Below, in pieces: positions 49,560 through 58,838 of a stretch of 64,000 bases of DNA. Within the stretch, counting starts at the first letter, position 1. Each line of letters begins with the position of its first letter. The position numbers were made by a program, and so were the translations under genes. The notes under the pieces are model-generated. The model was given only the letters and a program-made list of their open reading frames with translations, was not told the DNA's origin and did not search any database. Origin of the DNA: Bacillus sp. ISL-37 (lineage in GTDB: Bacteria > Bacillota > Bacilli > Bacillales > Cytobacillaceae); NCBI RefSeq assembly GCF_018613315.1, contig NZ_JAGGQL010000028.1:1-64000 (forward strand), written 5' to 3'.

Positions 49560-50546
49560 TCACTCAAACGGATATTTTAATCCCCATTGTCCACGAATTT
49601 CATCCATCAGTTTCATAATTTCTAAGGATTCATCCAATGGAACGACAGGACTTTCTAAAAGCCCTTGACTCAGGCATTTTCCTACCTCTTCTATTTCAAA
49701 CGCATAACCAGCCGATCTTCTGTCATCATTGAATGTCTCTACTTCCTGACCATCCTTATATAAGGTTGCTGATTTTGCACTATGGAATGATGGAATCCGA
49801 ATATATCCTTCTGTTCCATGTATGTAAGCTTCGTTCGTTAAACCAATTCGAAAGGCTCCGTTAAGGGTGGCGGTCTTTCCGGAAGGATAGGACATTAGAA
49901 TGGAAAACTGTTCATCCACACCCGTTTCACCAATATGAGCTGAGCTTAGAATCTTCTCTGGTTTTGTTCCGAAAATCATGGATGCAAATGTTACCGGATA
50001 AATCCCTACATCCAGTAACGCTCCTCCTCCAAGGGCTGGATTAAGCAATCTCCACTCAGGATTCCATGGTGCACGGAAACCAAAATCTGCTTTTACTAAA
50101 AGGACGTCGCCAATTTCGCCACTGTCAATCCATTCTCTAACTTTAATAATCGGAGGCAGGAAACGTGTCCACATCGCCTCCATCAAGAAAAGCTTTTGAT
50201 CTCTGGCAAATTGAATGATTTCTTCTAGTTCCCCACTATTTATGGTAAAAGGCTTCTCGCAAAGCACAGCCTTTCCAGCACGAAGACACGCCAATACATT
50301 TTCCTTATGAAAAGGGTGCGGGGTAGCAACATAAATGGCATCCACATCCGAATCCTGCACCAGTTCCTCGTAGCTCCCATATGCACGAGAAACACCATGC
50401 TCTTCCGCAAACTTTGAAGCACTCTCTTTTGTACGTGAACCGACAGCAAGTTTTTCGGTATTTTTAGCAAACTCTAAATCTCTCGCAAAAGCACTTGCTA
50501 TTCCACCTGTCCCTAGAATTCCCCATTTGATAATTTTTTCGTCCAT
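49560..50546 (-). CDS. Gfo/Idh/MocA family oxidoreductase
   Basis: A 328-residue NAD(P)-dependent dehydrogenase. The Rossmann start IKWGILGTGGIASAFARDLE and the family motif AVLCEKPFTINSGEL (EKP) are intact. Substrates in this family are sugars, inositols or similar; not determinable here. AAGGAGAGG precedes the ATG at 50546. Monocistronic. Confidence 0.9.
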   Translation of the reverse strand: MDEKIIKWGILGTGGIASAFARDLEFAKNTEKLAVGSRTKESASKFAEEHGVSRAYGSYEELVQDSDVDAIYVATPHPFHKENVLACLRAGKAVLCEKPFTINSGELEEIIQFARDQKLFLMEAMWTRFLPPIIKVREWIDSGEIGDVLLVKADFGFRAPWNPEWRLLNPALGGGALLDVGIYPVTFASMIFGTKPEKILSSAHIGETGVDEQFSILMSYPSGKTATLNGAFRIGLTNEAYIHGTEGYIRIPSFHSAKSATLYKDGQEVETFNDDRRSAGYAFEIEEVGKCLSQGLLESPVVPLDESLEIMKLMDEIRGQWGLKYPFE

Positions 50547-50650
50547 CAATTAATCCTCTCCTTAATAAGCACTAGTCAGAACAAACCTTGTTAGTCCATT
50601 ATACTATTAATATTGGTACTAGAAGGTCGTTCGATGGATCTGCCTCACCA

Positions 50651-50680
50651 AAAAGCACGGGTACGTCCCCGTGCTTCCTG
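50651..50680 (-). terminator. Terminator of the ilvA-like gene
   Basis: On the minus strand AAGCACGGGG and CCCGTGCTTTTT pair around ACGTA. Confidence 0.8.
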
Positions 50681-50695
50681 TTTCCTATCCCATGG

Positions 50696-51901
50696 CTATT
50701 CTTCCATCTGCAGCTGAAATCCCTGACCTCTTAACTTCTTCTCTAGCTGCTCTATATGTTCATGGTCCTTCGTTTCCACTGATAACTCCAGCTGAGCAAA
50801 GCCTGGATAGATATGCTTGCCGATCCGATTAAGGTTGACGGATTGGATGTTTGCGTTCAGTTCAGTTACAGAGCTCAACACTCTTTGCAGCTCCCCTGGC
50901 TTATCTTTTAAAGTGATCGTAAAATGGGCAAACCTGCCGGATTCAACGAGTCCTCGCTCAATGATTCGGGAGATAAAATTGACATCTACATTTCCTCCGC
51001 TTAAAACAACGGCAACCTTCTTACCGCTAAGCTTCACTTTATCGTAAAGCAGTGCTGCAAGCGGGCTTGCACCTGATCCCTCAACCAGCAGCTTATTTCG
51101 TTCCAGGACAAGAAGCATGGTTCGGGCTATTTCCATTTCGTCGACACAGAAAATGTCATCGACATAATTTCTAATGATTTCAAAAGTCTTTTGCCCAGGC
51201 TTCTGAACAGCAATTCCATCTGCCATCGTTGGGGCTGCTTCAACAGCGACAGGTCTGTTCTCTGTTAATGACTGTTTCATGCTTGGACATGCAAGCGTCT
51301 GGACTCCATATACCTTAATGTTCGAATTCTTCTCTTTCACCGCCAAAGCAACACCTGCAATAAGCCCTCCCCCGCCAACAGGGCAGACAATCGCCTCGAC
51401 ATCCGGCAGTTGATCAAGAATTTCCAGACCGACTGTCCCTTGTCCGGCAATGACTGCTTCATCATCAAAGGCATGGATAAAAGTGGCGCCAACCTTGTCT
51501 TTCAGCTCCAATGCAAAGGCGAGAGCTTCATCGAACACTGCACCTTCGAGTATGACTTCGGCTCCGTATTGCCGTGTTGCCAGCACCTTGCTGAGAGGCG
51601 CACCTTTGGGCATGACAATCGTGCACCGAATGCCGAGCATCTGGCAGGAATACGCCACGCCCTGAGCATGGTTCCCGGCTGAAGCTGCGACAACACCGTT
51701 TTGAAGCTGTTCTGGTGGCAAAGATATTAGTTTATTATAAGAACCCCTAACCTTGAAGGATCCTGTCTTTTGCAGGTTTTCAAGCTTCAAATAGACTTCA
51801 TTATTTGAGAGATTGCTGAACGTTTTAGAATAATCAAGAGGTGTCGTATGCACAATTCCCTTCATTTTTTCCCGCGCTAAAATCACATCATCCAAGCTCA
51901 T
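50696..51901 (-). CDS. ilvA: Threonine ammonia-lyase (dehydratase) with ACT domain
   Basis: A 401-residue PLP enzyme. The PLP Lys is in KTGSFKVRGSYNKL, the phosphate-binding loop is VGGGGL, and the Ser/Gly loop SAGNHAQG is present. A C-terminal ACT-like domain starts near ITLKDKPGELQRV. It converts threonine to 2-oxobutanoate for isoleucine synthesis or catabolism. Length and single ACT domain fit the short Gram-positive IlvA/TdcB type. Start ATG 51901 has GGGGGA before it. Confidence 0.9.
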   Translation of the reverse strand: MSLDDVILAREKMKGIVHTTPLDYSKTFSNLSNNEVYLKLENLQKTGSFKVRGSYNKLISLPPEQLQNGVVAASAGNHAQGVAYSCQMLGIRCTIVMPKGAPLSKVLATRQYGAEVILEGAVFDEALAFALELKDKVGATFIHAFDDEAVIAGQGTVGLEILDQLPDVEAIVCPVGGGGLIAGVALAVKEKNSNIKVYGVQTLACPSMKQSLTENRPVAVEAAPTMADGIAVQKPGQKTFEIIRNYVDDIFCVDEMEIARTMLLVLERNKLLVEGSGASPLAALLYDKVKLSGKKVAVVLSGGNVDVNFISRIIERGLVESGRFAHFTITLKDKPGELQRVLSSVTELNANIQSVNLNRIGKHIYPGFAQLELSVETKDHEHIEQLEKKLRGQGFQLQMEE

Positions 51902-52101
51902 TTCCAATCCCCCAGATTCCCATTCAATTTCTTTTTATGTTGCTCAGGGAGAGGAAAAGTATGTAAAAGGGGAATCGTAGGATCACCTACTGTCTCTCAA
52001 ATCCACATATACTTTAGATTAGAATCCCATCCTCAATTACTCCCCGCAAGCATTATGTTACAATGCTGAAAAGGGTTCATCCACGAAGGAGGACGGGTAA
52101 A

Positions 52102-52506
52102 ATGGCGTTTTTCATTTCCTTTATATTCATTGTGATTTCGGTATTCATTTCCCTCATTTTTAAAAATGAACTTGAGCGGATGTTTCTTAGCGGAAAGGAG
52201 TTTTTCGCTTTTCACATCTGCAATGTGCTGATCATCTTAATGGTGGCTTTTGCAACCCAGGCGGTTATGACGAGATATGTTTTCGAGCAGCCATTTCATA
52301 TCATCAGAGATGTACTGATCCTCATCGCCATCATTTTACCTGTTTACATTTCCGGTCACTTAGCCTTTGAAAAATACAAATCCGTCTACCGCAAATTTTC
52401 AGCCGCCGAGGACGGGAAAGTACTAGTACTAAACGAAAAGTACTTGAAAAAGAAAAAGCGGTTTAAAAACTTAAAACACTACAATGCCATGTCCAGAGAA
52501 GATTAA
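52102..52506 (+). CDS. Small membrane protein, three helices
   Basis: A 134-residue protein with hydrophobic helices at about 3-25, 38-58 and 70-92, then a basic tail (KYLKKKKRFKNLKHYNAMSR). AAGGAGG lies nine bases before ATG 52102. It is divergent from ilvA. Function unknown. Confidence 0.7.
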   Translation: MAFFISFIFIVISVFISLIFKNELERMFLSGKEFFAFHICNVLIILMVAFATQAVMTRYVFEQPFHIIRDVLILIAIILPVYISGHLAFEKYKSVYRKFSAAEDGKVLVLNEKYLKKKKRFKNLKHYNAMSRED

Positions 52507-52513
52507 GACTAAA

Positions 52514-52540
52514 AAGACAGCGAGACGGTTTCGCTGTCTT
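52514..52540 (-). terminator. Terminator of the tatAC operon
   Basis: AAGACAGCGA and TCGCTGTCTT pair on the minus strand, followed by TTTTTAGTC. A near-identical hairpin is at 61491. Confidence 0.8.
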
Positions 52541-52577
52541 AAAATATGACGTATTTTACCGCACAGTAAGTCCCCTG

Positions 52578-53303
52578 TTATGCTGCCGATAATTCCGATT
52601 TCTGTTTCCGCCGGTAAACTAGCTTCGATAATAGAACACTGCATTCGTATAAAAATAGCAGCGGGATAATGACCAGTATGTCTGATAGAAAATCCGGCGG
52701 CGTTATTAGGACAGCCGTTACAATCAACATAAAATAGGAGTACTTTCTGGCTTTTTGCAACCGGTATGGATTTAACACACCCAGACTTGTCAAAAACATA
52801 ATAATGACAGGAAGTTCAAATAGAAAACCAAAGGGCAGGACCATATGAATTAAAAAACGGAAGTATTTCTCTGTTGTGAAAAATTCCATGAACATGTCCT
52901 GGGATAGCGATAGCAGGAATTGAAACACGAGCGGAAAAATGACAAAATAACCAAAACAAATGCCCGCTATAAAAAGCAGGAATAGTGCTGGTATGTAGGC
53001 TATTGTTACTTTCTTCTCTTTTTCAGATAAAGCAGGCCGTACAAAGAGCCAAATCTGATGGGCTGCAATAGGAATCGTACCTGCTAAGGCAATCACAGCT
53101 GAAAGCATCAAATAAACCCACAAAATATCACTTGGACCGAGAACGGCTAATTTTATTGATAAATCCTGGACTAACCAATGGTAAATATTCTTTACATAAA
53201 TCAAAGCCAACATGACAATGAACATAAAGCTTCCAACGATGATCATCAGTCGTTTTCGCAATTCACCCAAGTGGTCCACCAGATTCATCTGTTTTCCATC
53301 CAT
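52578..53303 (-). CDS. tatC: Twin-arginine translocase subunit TatC
   Basis: A 241-residue protein with six helices. TatC-typical segments are NLVDHLGELRKRLMIIVGSF (start, with the conserved Glu before the first helix) and FGFLFELPVIIMFLTSLGVL. It binds twin-arginine signals. It follows tatA by 56 bases, after the PhoX gene. This layout recalls PhoD-TatAd-TatCd of B. subtilis, which supports a dedicated export of PhoX. Confidence 0.93.
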   Translation of the reverse strand: MDGKQMNLVDHLGELRKRLMIIVGSFMFIVMLALIYVKNIYHWLVQDLSIKLAVLGPSDILWVYLMLSAVIALAGTIPIAAHQIWLFVRPALSEKEKKVTIAYIPALFLLFIAGICFGYFVIFPLVFQFLLSLSQDMFMEFFTTEKYFRFLIHMVLPFGFLFELPVIIMFLTSLGVLNPYRLQKARKYSYFMLIVTAVLITPPDFLSDILVIIPLLFLYECSVLLSKLVYRRKQKSELSAA

Positions 53304-53359
53304 AAAATCACCTCTAAAAAAAGAAGATGAAAGTATATACCCGCATCTTCTTCTATTCC

Positions 53360-53554
53360 TTATTGAGTTGCACTGCTTTTATTTTCGTCTTTCTTCGACT
53401 CGTCATCTGAAACCAACTCACGTGTTGACTTTTTGAACTCTTTTAAAGTCGATCCAAACGCCCGGCCAATTTCAGGCAGCTTGGATGGACCAAAAATAAT
53501 CAAGGCAATGACAAGAACTAGAATCAAACCAGGTATTCCTATATTCTGTAACAT
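53360..53554 (-). CDS. tatA: Twin-arginine translocase subunit TatA
   Basis: A 64-residue protein: an N-terminal helix ([19 protein letters not shown]) followed by [20 protein letters not shown], the amphipathic helix typical of TatA. AAATGGAGG precedes its start. It is the pore-forming partner of TatC, in the same operon. Confidence 0.93.
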   Translation of the reverse strand: MLQNIGIPGLILVLVIALIIFGPSKLPEIGRAFGSTLKEFKKSTRELVSDDESKKDENKSSATQ

Positions 53555-53621
53555 CTACTAACCTCCATTTCTTAACGTTTCTCTCCTGGTCACTTGCTCA
53601 CCAAAACATAAGCGGGATGTT

Positions 53622-53667
53622 AAAAAAGATGTAAACCATACAAGTGATTAGCTTACATCTTTTTTTA
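53622..53667 (-). terminator. Terminator between phoX and tatA
   Basis: AAAAGATGTAA and TTACATCTTTTTT pair on the minus strand around a loop of about 20 bases. Read-through should set the ratio of tatAC to phoX transcripts. Confidence 0.75.
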
Positions 53668-53684
53668 GTATCCAGTGAAACAAT

Positions 53685-55118
53685 CTAAGCCATTTTTATC
53701 CCGTGGCGCTCAAATGCGGCGGCTTCCAGAATGGACATACCTTGCACTTCGGCAGCCTTAGCCACTTTTTCAGAAACCTGCGGCGCAAGATTCGCAGGTG
53801 CAGCAAAGGACATTTCCCTTGCGCGAGCAGCATTACGGCGCTGGAATGGTCCCCAAATCGCAAATGTTTTGCCAGGGCTCTGAATATTGACGAAAAGGGT
53901 ATTTCCATCTGGTGAGAAGGTTGGACCAGCCAATTCTGCACCACTTAAACGATTGGCAGCAAAAGGGTACACCTTGCCTTCTGGAGTAATTCCCATAATG
54001 CGATCCTGGCCAGAACCATCTTCTGCATACCAAAGGTCGCCCCAAGGTGTACAGCAGATATTGTCTGGGTACTCCATTTGCTTTGCATCATTTCCCTCAT
54101 AGAAAAGTTCCAACGTATTCGTGTGAGGAACATAACGATATACACGGCCAAGTTTTTTATCACCGGCAGAGGTATCATCGAACCAGAAGACTCCTTCTTG
54201 AAAGAAGGCTCCCTCAAGCCTGGAGAAGACAATGCAGTTTTGAGCAGCAGCTTCTTCACGGCACCAGTGAGGATTTACTTCCTTCCAAACAATTTTAAAG
54301 GTTTGTCCCGTTTTAAATGTGCTGGCTGATGGATCAGCGACCGCTTCAATCGCAGCTGCATACAGTTTTCCGCCCTTTTGCAGTGCACCCGGTTTTTGAC
54401 TCAAGTCGTTCGGAATAAAACGATACAGGAAGCTTGGGCTTGCATCTTCAGTTAAGTAGACATATCCCGTCGCTGGGTCAATTGCACATGCTTCGTGTGA
54501 AAAACGGCCCATTTCCTTAATTGGCGTTTTGGACATATCGTTTTCAGGCTGAGTCGGATCCACTTCAAATACATATCCGTGGCCCTCTGAGCGGTTTTCT
54601 TCGCAAGTTAGCCATGTGCCCCAAGGTGTCGCGCCACCTGCACAATTTCGGATTGTACCCGAAGATGTTACATATTCTTTGATCAATTTACGATTCGCTC
54701 CTACAACTAGAGCGGTTGTACCACCTTGAGCATTTGGATTATAAGGATTTCTGCCGAAAGCTGGACCTGACGATAATTCATGATTGCGAACAAGAATCGT
54801 CGTGTTGTTCGGTCCTTCAAAAGCCGCCATTCCATCAAAAGCACCAGGAATCTTGGTTCCGTCTGTCATCAAGTCGCCTTCTCTGGAGATGATTTTGTAA
54901 TGGAAGCCTTTTGGAAGATCGAGAATACCATTAGGATCTGGAACCAAATCTCCATACCCGCCAAATCCGCTGGTTGGATTATCAGCAGAATCCGCAAGTG
55001 CTGTTGAACTCAATCCCATAACTCCAGTACTGCCAAGAGTAAGGGCAAGCGCGCTCATCCCACCTGCTTTTAAAAAGTCCCTTCTGTTCAAGCCATTATT
55101 AGTATTTTGTTCAGACAT
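53685..55118 (-). CDS. phoX: PhoX-type alkaline phosphatase with Tat signal
   Basis: A 477-residue exported protein. It opens with a twin-arginine signal (NRRDFLKAGGMSALALTLG) and belongs to the PhoX/DUF839 beta-propeller family. Family-typical segments include RNCAGGATPWGTWLTCEENR and GHGYVFEVDP, and GRFSHEACAIDPATGYVYLT. PhoX enzymes need Ca2+ and Fe and cleave phosphate monoesters outside the cell. The neighbouring tatAC genes fit its need for folded export. A candidate Pho box lies upstream. Confidence 0.9.
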   Translation of the reverse strand: MSEQNTNNGLNRRDFLKAGGMSALALTLGSTGVMGLSSTALADSADNPTSGFGGYGDLVPDPNGILDLPKGFHYKIISREGDLMTDGTKIPGAFDGMAAFEGPNNTTILVRNHELSSGPAFGRNPYNPNAQGGTTALVVGANRKLIKEYVTSSGTIRNCAGGATPWGTWLTCEENRSEGHGYVFEVDPTQPENDMSKTPIKEMGRFSHEACAIDPATGYVYLTEDASPSFLYRFIPNDLSQKPGALQKGGKLYAAAIEAVADPSASTFKTGQTFKIVWKEVNPHWCREEAAAQNCIVFSRLEGAFFQEGVFWFDDTSAGDKKLGRVYRYVPHTNTLELFYEGNDAKQMEYPDNICCTPWGDLWYAEDGSGQDRIMGITPEGKVYPFAANRLSGAELAGPTFSPDGNTLFVNIQSPGKTFAIWGPFQRRNAARAREMSFAAPANLAPQVSEKVAKAAEVQGMSILEAAAFERHGIKMA

Positions 55119-55195
55119 ACCTCATCTCTCCTCATCTATGTATTTTTGAATCTATTAATAGATTAAATGGAAAATATTAAGGTATTATCCGAGTT

Positions 55196-55225
55196 GTGTA
55201 AAAATTCAGTATAAGAATGGTAAAG
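55196..55225 (-). promoter_or_regulatory. Candidate PhoP binding region (Pho box)
   Basis: On the minus strand TTTACC, TATACT and TTTACA lie about 11 bases apart, near the TT(A/C/T)A(C/T)A pattern of PhoP boxes, about 80 bases before the phoX start. Match is approximate. Confidence 0.4.
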
Positions 55226-55257
55226 ATAGATTTACAGAAATACATAATAGCCTTCTT

Positions 55258-55302
55258 CTAAAAAAAGACCCAGTGCAGTAAACGTGTCTACTACACTGGG
55301 TT
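55258..55302 (-). terminator. Terminator of the bioYB operon
   Basis: On the minus strand ACCCAGTGTAGT and ACTGCACTGGGT pair, followed by CTTTTTTT. Confidence 0.85.
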
Positions 55303-55313
55303 CTGTTAAAGAG

Positions 55314-56306
55314 TTATGACGGAATTTCTTCCTTTGCAAATTCAATTTCAAATCCAAGATCCTCGAGCATTTTATGGTCGGCGGTCGTTTCTTGTCCTTC
55401 TGTTGTTAAATAATCTCCGACAAAGATTGAGTTGGCAGGGTAGAGCCCTAAAGGCTGTAGGCTGCGCAGGTTCACTTCTCTGCCACCGGAAATCCTGATT
55501 TCTTTTGTTGGGTTAATGAATCGCATCAGACACAGGACTTTCAGGCAGTAACGCGGATTCAATTCATGTGTTCCTTCCAGCGGGGTACCATCGATCGCAT
55601 GAAGGAAATTGACCGGTATGGAATCAGCGTCCAGTGCTTTCAGGCTGCGTGCCATGTCAACCACATCTTGCTTCGTTTCCTTCATTCCAACTATCACCCC
55701 GGAGCATGGTGATATCCCGGAACTTTTAATAAGTTCTACAGTATTGACGCGATCTTCGTATGTATGCGATGTCGTGATGGCAGCATGATGACTCGCTGAA
55801 GTATTGAGGTTATGGTTGTATCGATCGACACCAGCTGCTTTGAGTCTTTCTGCTTGTGAGGGTTTAAGGATTCCGAGGCAGGCACAAACCTTAAGGCCGT
55901 ATTTATCTTTAATTTCCTCTACAGCCGAGGTGACTGTTTCAATCTCCTTTTCACTTGGCCCTCTGCCGCTGGCAACAATGCAATAGGTGCCTGCATTCAG
56001 GTTAAAAGCTTGTTCGGCTCCTTTAAGAATTGTATCCTTATCCATCATTTTATACTTTTGGATAGGTGCTTCTGATACGCTGGATTGTGCACAGTAACCG
56101 CAGTTTTCCGGGCATAATCCTGATTTTGTATTGATGATCATATTTAGTTTTACGCTGTTTCCATAATAGTGATGGCGTATAATGTAAGCTGCCTGAAGCA
56201 ATTCGAGCAGTTCCTGATCGGGACAATCCAGTATTCTTAAAGCCTCTGCATCCGAAAGCTCGTCTCCATTAAGCACCCCTAGCGCTAATTCCTTCCAGTA
56301 TCCCAT
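55314..56306 (-). CDS. bioB: Biotin synthase
   Basis: A 330-residue radical SAM enzyme. The SAM cluster motif is CPENCGYC in KSGLCPENCGYCAQS; Cys and Arg residues typical of the second cluster are in ASGRGPSEKEI and HNLNTSASHH. It inserts sulfur into dethiobiotin. The start could be ATG 56315 or 56306; the latter has better spacing to AAAGGGGG. It follows bioY in one operon under the BirA-type operator. Confidence 0.93.
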   Translation of the reverse strand: MGYWKELALGVLNGDELSDAEALRILDCPDQELLELLQAAYIIRHHYYGNSVKLNMIINTKSGLCPENCGYCAQSSVSEAPIQKYKMMDKDTILKGAEQAFNLNAGTYCIVASGRGPSEKEIETVTSAVEEIKDKYGLKVCACLGILKPSQAERLKAAGVDRYNHNLNTSASHHAAITTSHTYEDRVNTVELIKSSGISPCSGVIVGMKETKQDVVDMARSLKALDADSIPVNFLHAIDGTPLEGTHELNPRYCLKVLCLMRFINPTKEIRISGGREVNLRSLQPLGLYPANSIFVGDYLTTEGQETTADHKMLEDLGFEIEFAKEEIPS

Positions 56307-56328
56307 GCTATTCATTCCCCCTTTAATA

Positions 56329-56919
56329 TTAAGCTGCTTTCCTTAAGTGCTTGAAGCTGCCTTTTTGCAGGACCGTTTTTTCCAGTCTATGCCCCATCAT
56401 GCCAGCAAAAACAGCAAGGATGATGTCTTTTGGAAGTGGGACAGCCATCCATAGCCATGCCATTTGATACGTAAAGCCTTCCGGTGCAGCAGCCCAAAAT
56501 TTATAAGCAAAATACATCCAATTTGTCCCGAAGACATAATTAATGACAAGCCCGGTTAATGAAGCAATGATAAAGACGGATAAAGTACGGTTCTTTTCTA
56601 CCATTTTCCCTGCCACATAAGCTGTAAAAATGAATGATAGGATAAAACCGAATGTTGGGCTTATAAAAGTAGACAACCCTGCCCCAAATTTTGCGAAGAC
56701 TGGGACACCTACCAATCCCACCAATGCATAGACCGTCATGGAAATGGCCCCTAAACGGCTGCCGAGGATGATCCCTGCTAAAATAGCGAAGAAGGTTTGC
56801 AGGGTGATGGGTACACCGCCGACGACCATAAACGGCACAAAGGAGGTGATGTTCGCCCCGATCGCCATGAGACCAACGAACATGGATGCCAAAGTTAAAT
56901 CTAATGCTTTAAACTTCAT
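56329..56919 (-). CDS. bioY: Biotin transporter BioY
   Basis: A 196-residue membrane protein with six helices. Typical BioY segments are FVPFMVVGGVPITLQTFFAI and KFGAGLSTFISPTFGFILSF. It is the substrate-binding subunit of biotin ECF uptake or acts alone. The start is ATG 56919 with AAGGAGAG eight bases before. It is the first gene of a bioY-bioB unit. Confidence 0.92.
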   Translation of the reverse strand: MKFKALDLTLASMFVGLMAIGANITSFVPFMVVGGVPITLQTFFAILAGIILGSRLGAISMTVYALVGLVGVPVFAKFGAGLSTFISPTFGFILSFIFTAYVAGKMVEKNRTLSVFIIASLTGLVINYVFGTNWMYFAYKFWAAAPEGFTYQMAWLWMAVPLPKDIILAVFAGMMGHRLEKTVLQKGSFKHLRKAA

Positions 56920-56974
56920 ACAATAGCTCTCCTTTACTGTTATATAAGTAAAGAATACGCTGTCATAATATTTT

Positions 56975-57004
56975 ATGTCAACCAATAATTAATTAGGTTT
57001 ACAT
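56975..57004. promoter_or_regulatory. BirA-type biotin operator
   Basis: ATGTCAACC, 12 bases, GGTTTACAT form an inverted repeat like the Bacillus BirA operator. On the minus strand its inner part GGTTGACA supplies the TTGACA -35 box, with TATTCT as a weak -10 about 18 bases on. It should repress bioYB when biotin is plentiful. Confidence 0.85.
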
Positions 57005-57076
57005 ATTTTTAAATAGAATGCGAGCATATTAAAAGTATTTGAAAAAGGTATGTATGAAGCCTTGTCACTTAAGTCA

Positions 57077-57111
57077 TAAAAAGGCCCCGCAAGTCAATCG
57101 AACTTGCGGGG
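57077..57111 (-). terminator. Terminator of the Lrp-type gene
   Basis: On the minus strand CCCCGCAAGT and ACTTGCGGGG pair, followed by CCTTTTTATG. Confidence 0.85.
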
Positions 57112-57189
57112 ATAGAAAAATTCGAGCCTTTTGGGTGTATTTTTTATTTTTATGTGTCAAGCCCCCATGTCCCTCCTAACCGCTGCTGC

Positions 57190-57672
57190 TCACACTTCCC
57201 CACTGATTGGCAGCACGGTCGAGTCTTTGATTTCCCTTAATGCTAGACTTGTCTGGATTTTGGTAATCCCCAGTTCATTCAGCCCTCTGATGAACATCTC
57301 CAGCCCCTTGCGATCTTTGCAGGCCACCTTTAACAGATAATCGTACTCCCCGGTGAGGCAATGGCACTCCAAGACCTCTTCCATTGCTTCCAGGGTCTCT
57401 TCTAATGATTCCAGCTTTTCTAACTGATGCATATTGGTGCTCATAAAAACAAAGCACAACAAATCAAACCCGAGTTTCTCATGATTCAAAATTGCGACCT
57501 GCTTTTTTATATATCCTTCACCTTCCAGTCGCTTGATTCTGGCGTGAACGGCCGGCGCAGATAAATTCACTCGCTTCGAGAGTTCCAGATTGCTTAACTG
57601 AGCATCCTTTTGCAATAAATCCAGGATTTTAATATCCACATTATCCAAAACCTTGCTTACAACTGATTCCAC
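57190..57672 (-). CDS. Lrp/AsnC-family regulator
   Basis: A 160-residue protein. An N-terminal HTH (DIKILDLLQKDAQLSNLELS, APAVHARIKRLEGEGYI) is followed by an ActD/RAM domain with GEYDYLLKVACKDRKGLEMF. It uses a GTG start at 57672, with AAGGGGG seven bases before. It is divergent from an EamA-type exporter, which it probably controls in response to an amino acid; inferred. Confidence 0.9.
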   Translation of the reverse strand: MESVVSKVLDNVDIKILDLLQKDAQLSNLELSKRVNLSAPAVHARIKRLEGEGYIKKQVAILNHEKLGFDLLCFVFMSTNMHQLEKLESLEETLEAMEEVLECHCLTGEYDYLLKVACKDRKGLEMFIRGLNELGITKIQTSLALREIKDSTVLPISGEV

Positions 57673-57880
57673 GATTCAACCCCCTTTTTAAAAATTCCAA
57701 ATACCAGCGAAATAACGACCTGTATTTGAATTTATTAAACTATATTTTCATTATACTTTTATTTATTTTGAATTAAATTAATTATACAAAATTTTCTTTT
57801 GTCATTCAGGGAAAATGTTAAAATAATTCATATAGCGTAAGTCATTGTGCACAATGGCTCTGATCAGGGGGCCAAATGAC

Positions 57881-58828
57881 GTGAAATATTATTTACTATT
57901 ACTTTTAACGAGTTTTCTTTGGGGCGGAAATTTTATCGTGGGGAAGACGCTTGTAGACCATGCTTCTCCGATCACCTTGACCATTTTAAGATGGGCCATC
58001 GCGATCATCTGTCTGATTCCGATTGTCTGGTGGAAAGAAAAAAAGCTGATCCCGCCAAAAGAATCCATTCTGCCTCTGTTTATAATGGGAGTCACCGGGG
58101 TCGCCTTATTTCAGGCATTGCAATTCATGGCACTCGAAAAGACTTCGGCAACAAACGTTGGCTTGATCTCGACATTGAATATGTTTTCGATTGCGGCATT
58201 CTCTTTCCTTTTCCTAAAAGAAAAGATTAATAACCTTCAAATCCTTACAATGATCCTCTCCCTATTTGGGGTTCTGCTCGTCCTTTCAAAGGGGAATATG
58301 AATGTATTATTTTCCTTGCATTTCAATAAAGGAGACCTTTATATGATGGCAGCTGTGGGAATGTGGGGGATTTATTCGGTCAGCAGCAAGTGGTCGATGG
58401 CGACCGTTACACCGATGATGTCCATCCTCTACTCCGGTATTTTCGGCCTGCTCGTTTTGCTGCCTTTTTCCATCAGGGATTTCACGGTAATCAACTTGAA
58501 TTCCTCCTTTATGCAAGGCATTTTATACACAGGCCTTGTCTCGACCGTGCTTTGTATGGTTCTCTGGAATATCGGAGTCAATAAACTGGGGCCAAGCACT
58601 TCCGGGTTGTTCCTGAATTTCAACCCCATCTTTACCGCCGTCTTGGCCTTTGCTTTTTTAGGAGAGAACATGACCTGGATCCAGGCCGCTGGCAGCGTCA
58701 TTGTTATTGCAGGCTGCTTTTTATTTACCCTTCTGAAAAACAAGCCTGTCAGGTTCAGGATTCCGGTTTCTGCCCGTATTTTAGCAGGCGAAGATAACAA
58801 AACGAAAAAAGTGCCTGTTCCCCGATGA
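57881..58828 (+). CDS. EamA/DMT-superfamily transporter
   Basis: A 315-residue membrane protein with ten helices in two EamA halves: SFLWGGNFIVGKTLVDHASP in the first and MWGIYSVSSKWSMATVTPMM in the second. Members export amino acids or metabolites. The start is GTG 57881, supported by AGGGGG nine bases before; a longer frame reaches 57845. The stop codon lies in the loop of its terminator. Confidence 0.85.
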   Translation: MKYYLLLLLTSFLWGGNFIVGKTLVDHASPITLTILRWAIAIICLIPIVWWKEKKLIPPKESILPLFIMGVTGVALFQALQFMALEKTSATNVGLISTLNMFSIAAFSFLFLKEKINNLQILTMILSLFGVLLVLSKGNMNVLFSLHFNKGDLYMMAAVGMWGIYSVSSKWSMATVTPMMSILYSGIFGLLVLLPFSIRDFTVINLNSSFMQGILYTGLVSTVLCMVLWNIGVNKLGPSTSGLFLNFNPIFTAVLAFAFLGENMTWIQAAGSVIVIAGCFLFTLLKNKPVRFRIPVSARILAGEDNKTKKVPVPR

Positions 58829-58838
58829 ACAGGCACTT
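58807..58838. terminator. Bidirectional terminator overlapping the EamA stop codon
   Basis: AAAGTGCCTGTTC and GAACAGGCACTTT pair. The TGA of the EamA gene is at the end of the loop, so the last codons form the 5' arm. Confidence 0.8.

Noticed and set aside
50550-52101. T-box or amino-acid leader before the threonine dehydratase
   Set aside because: The upstream 180 bases lack a T-box sequence or an antiterminator pair.
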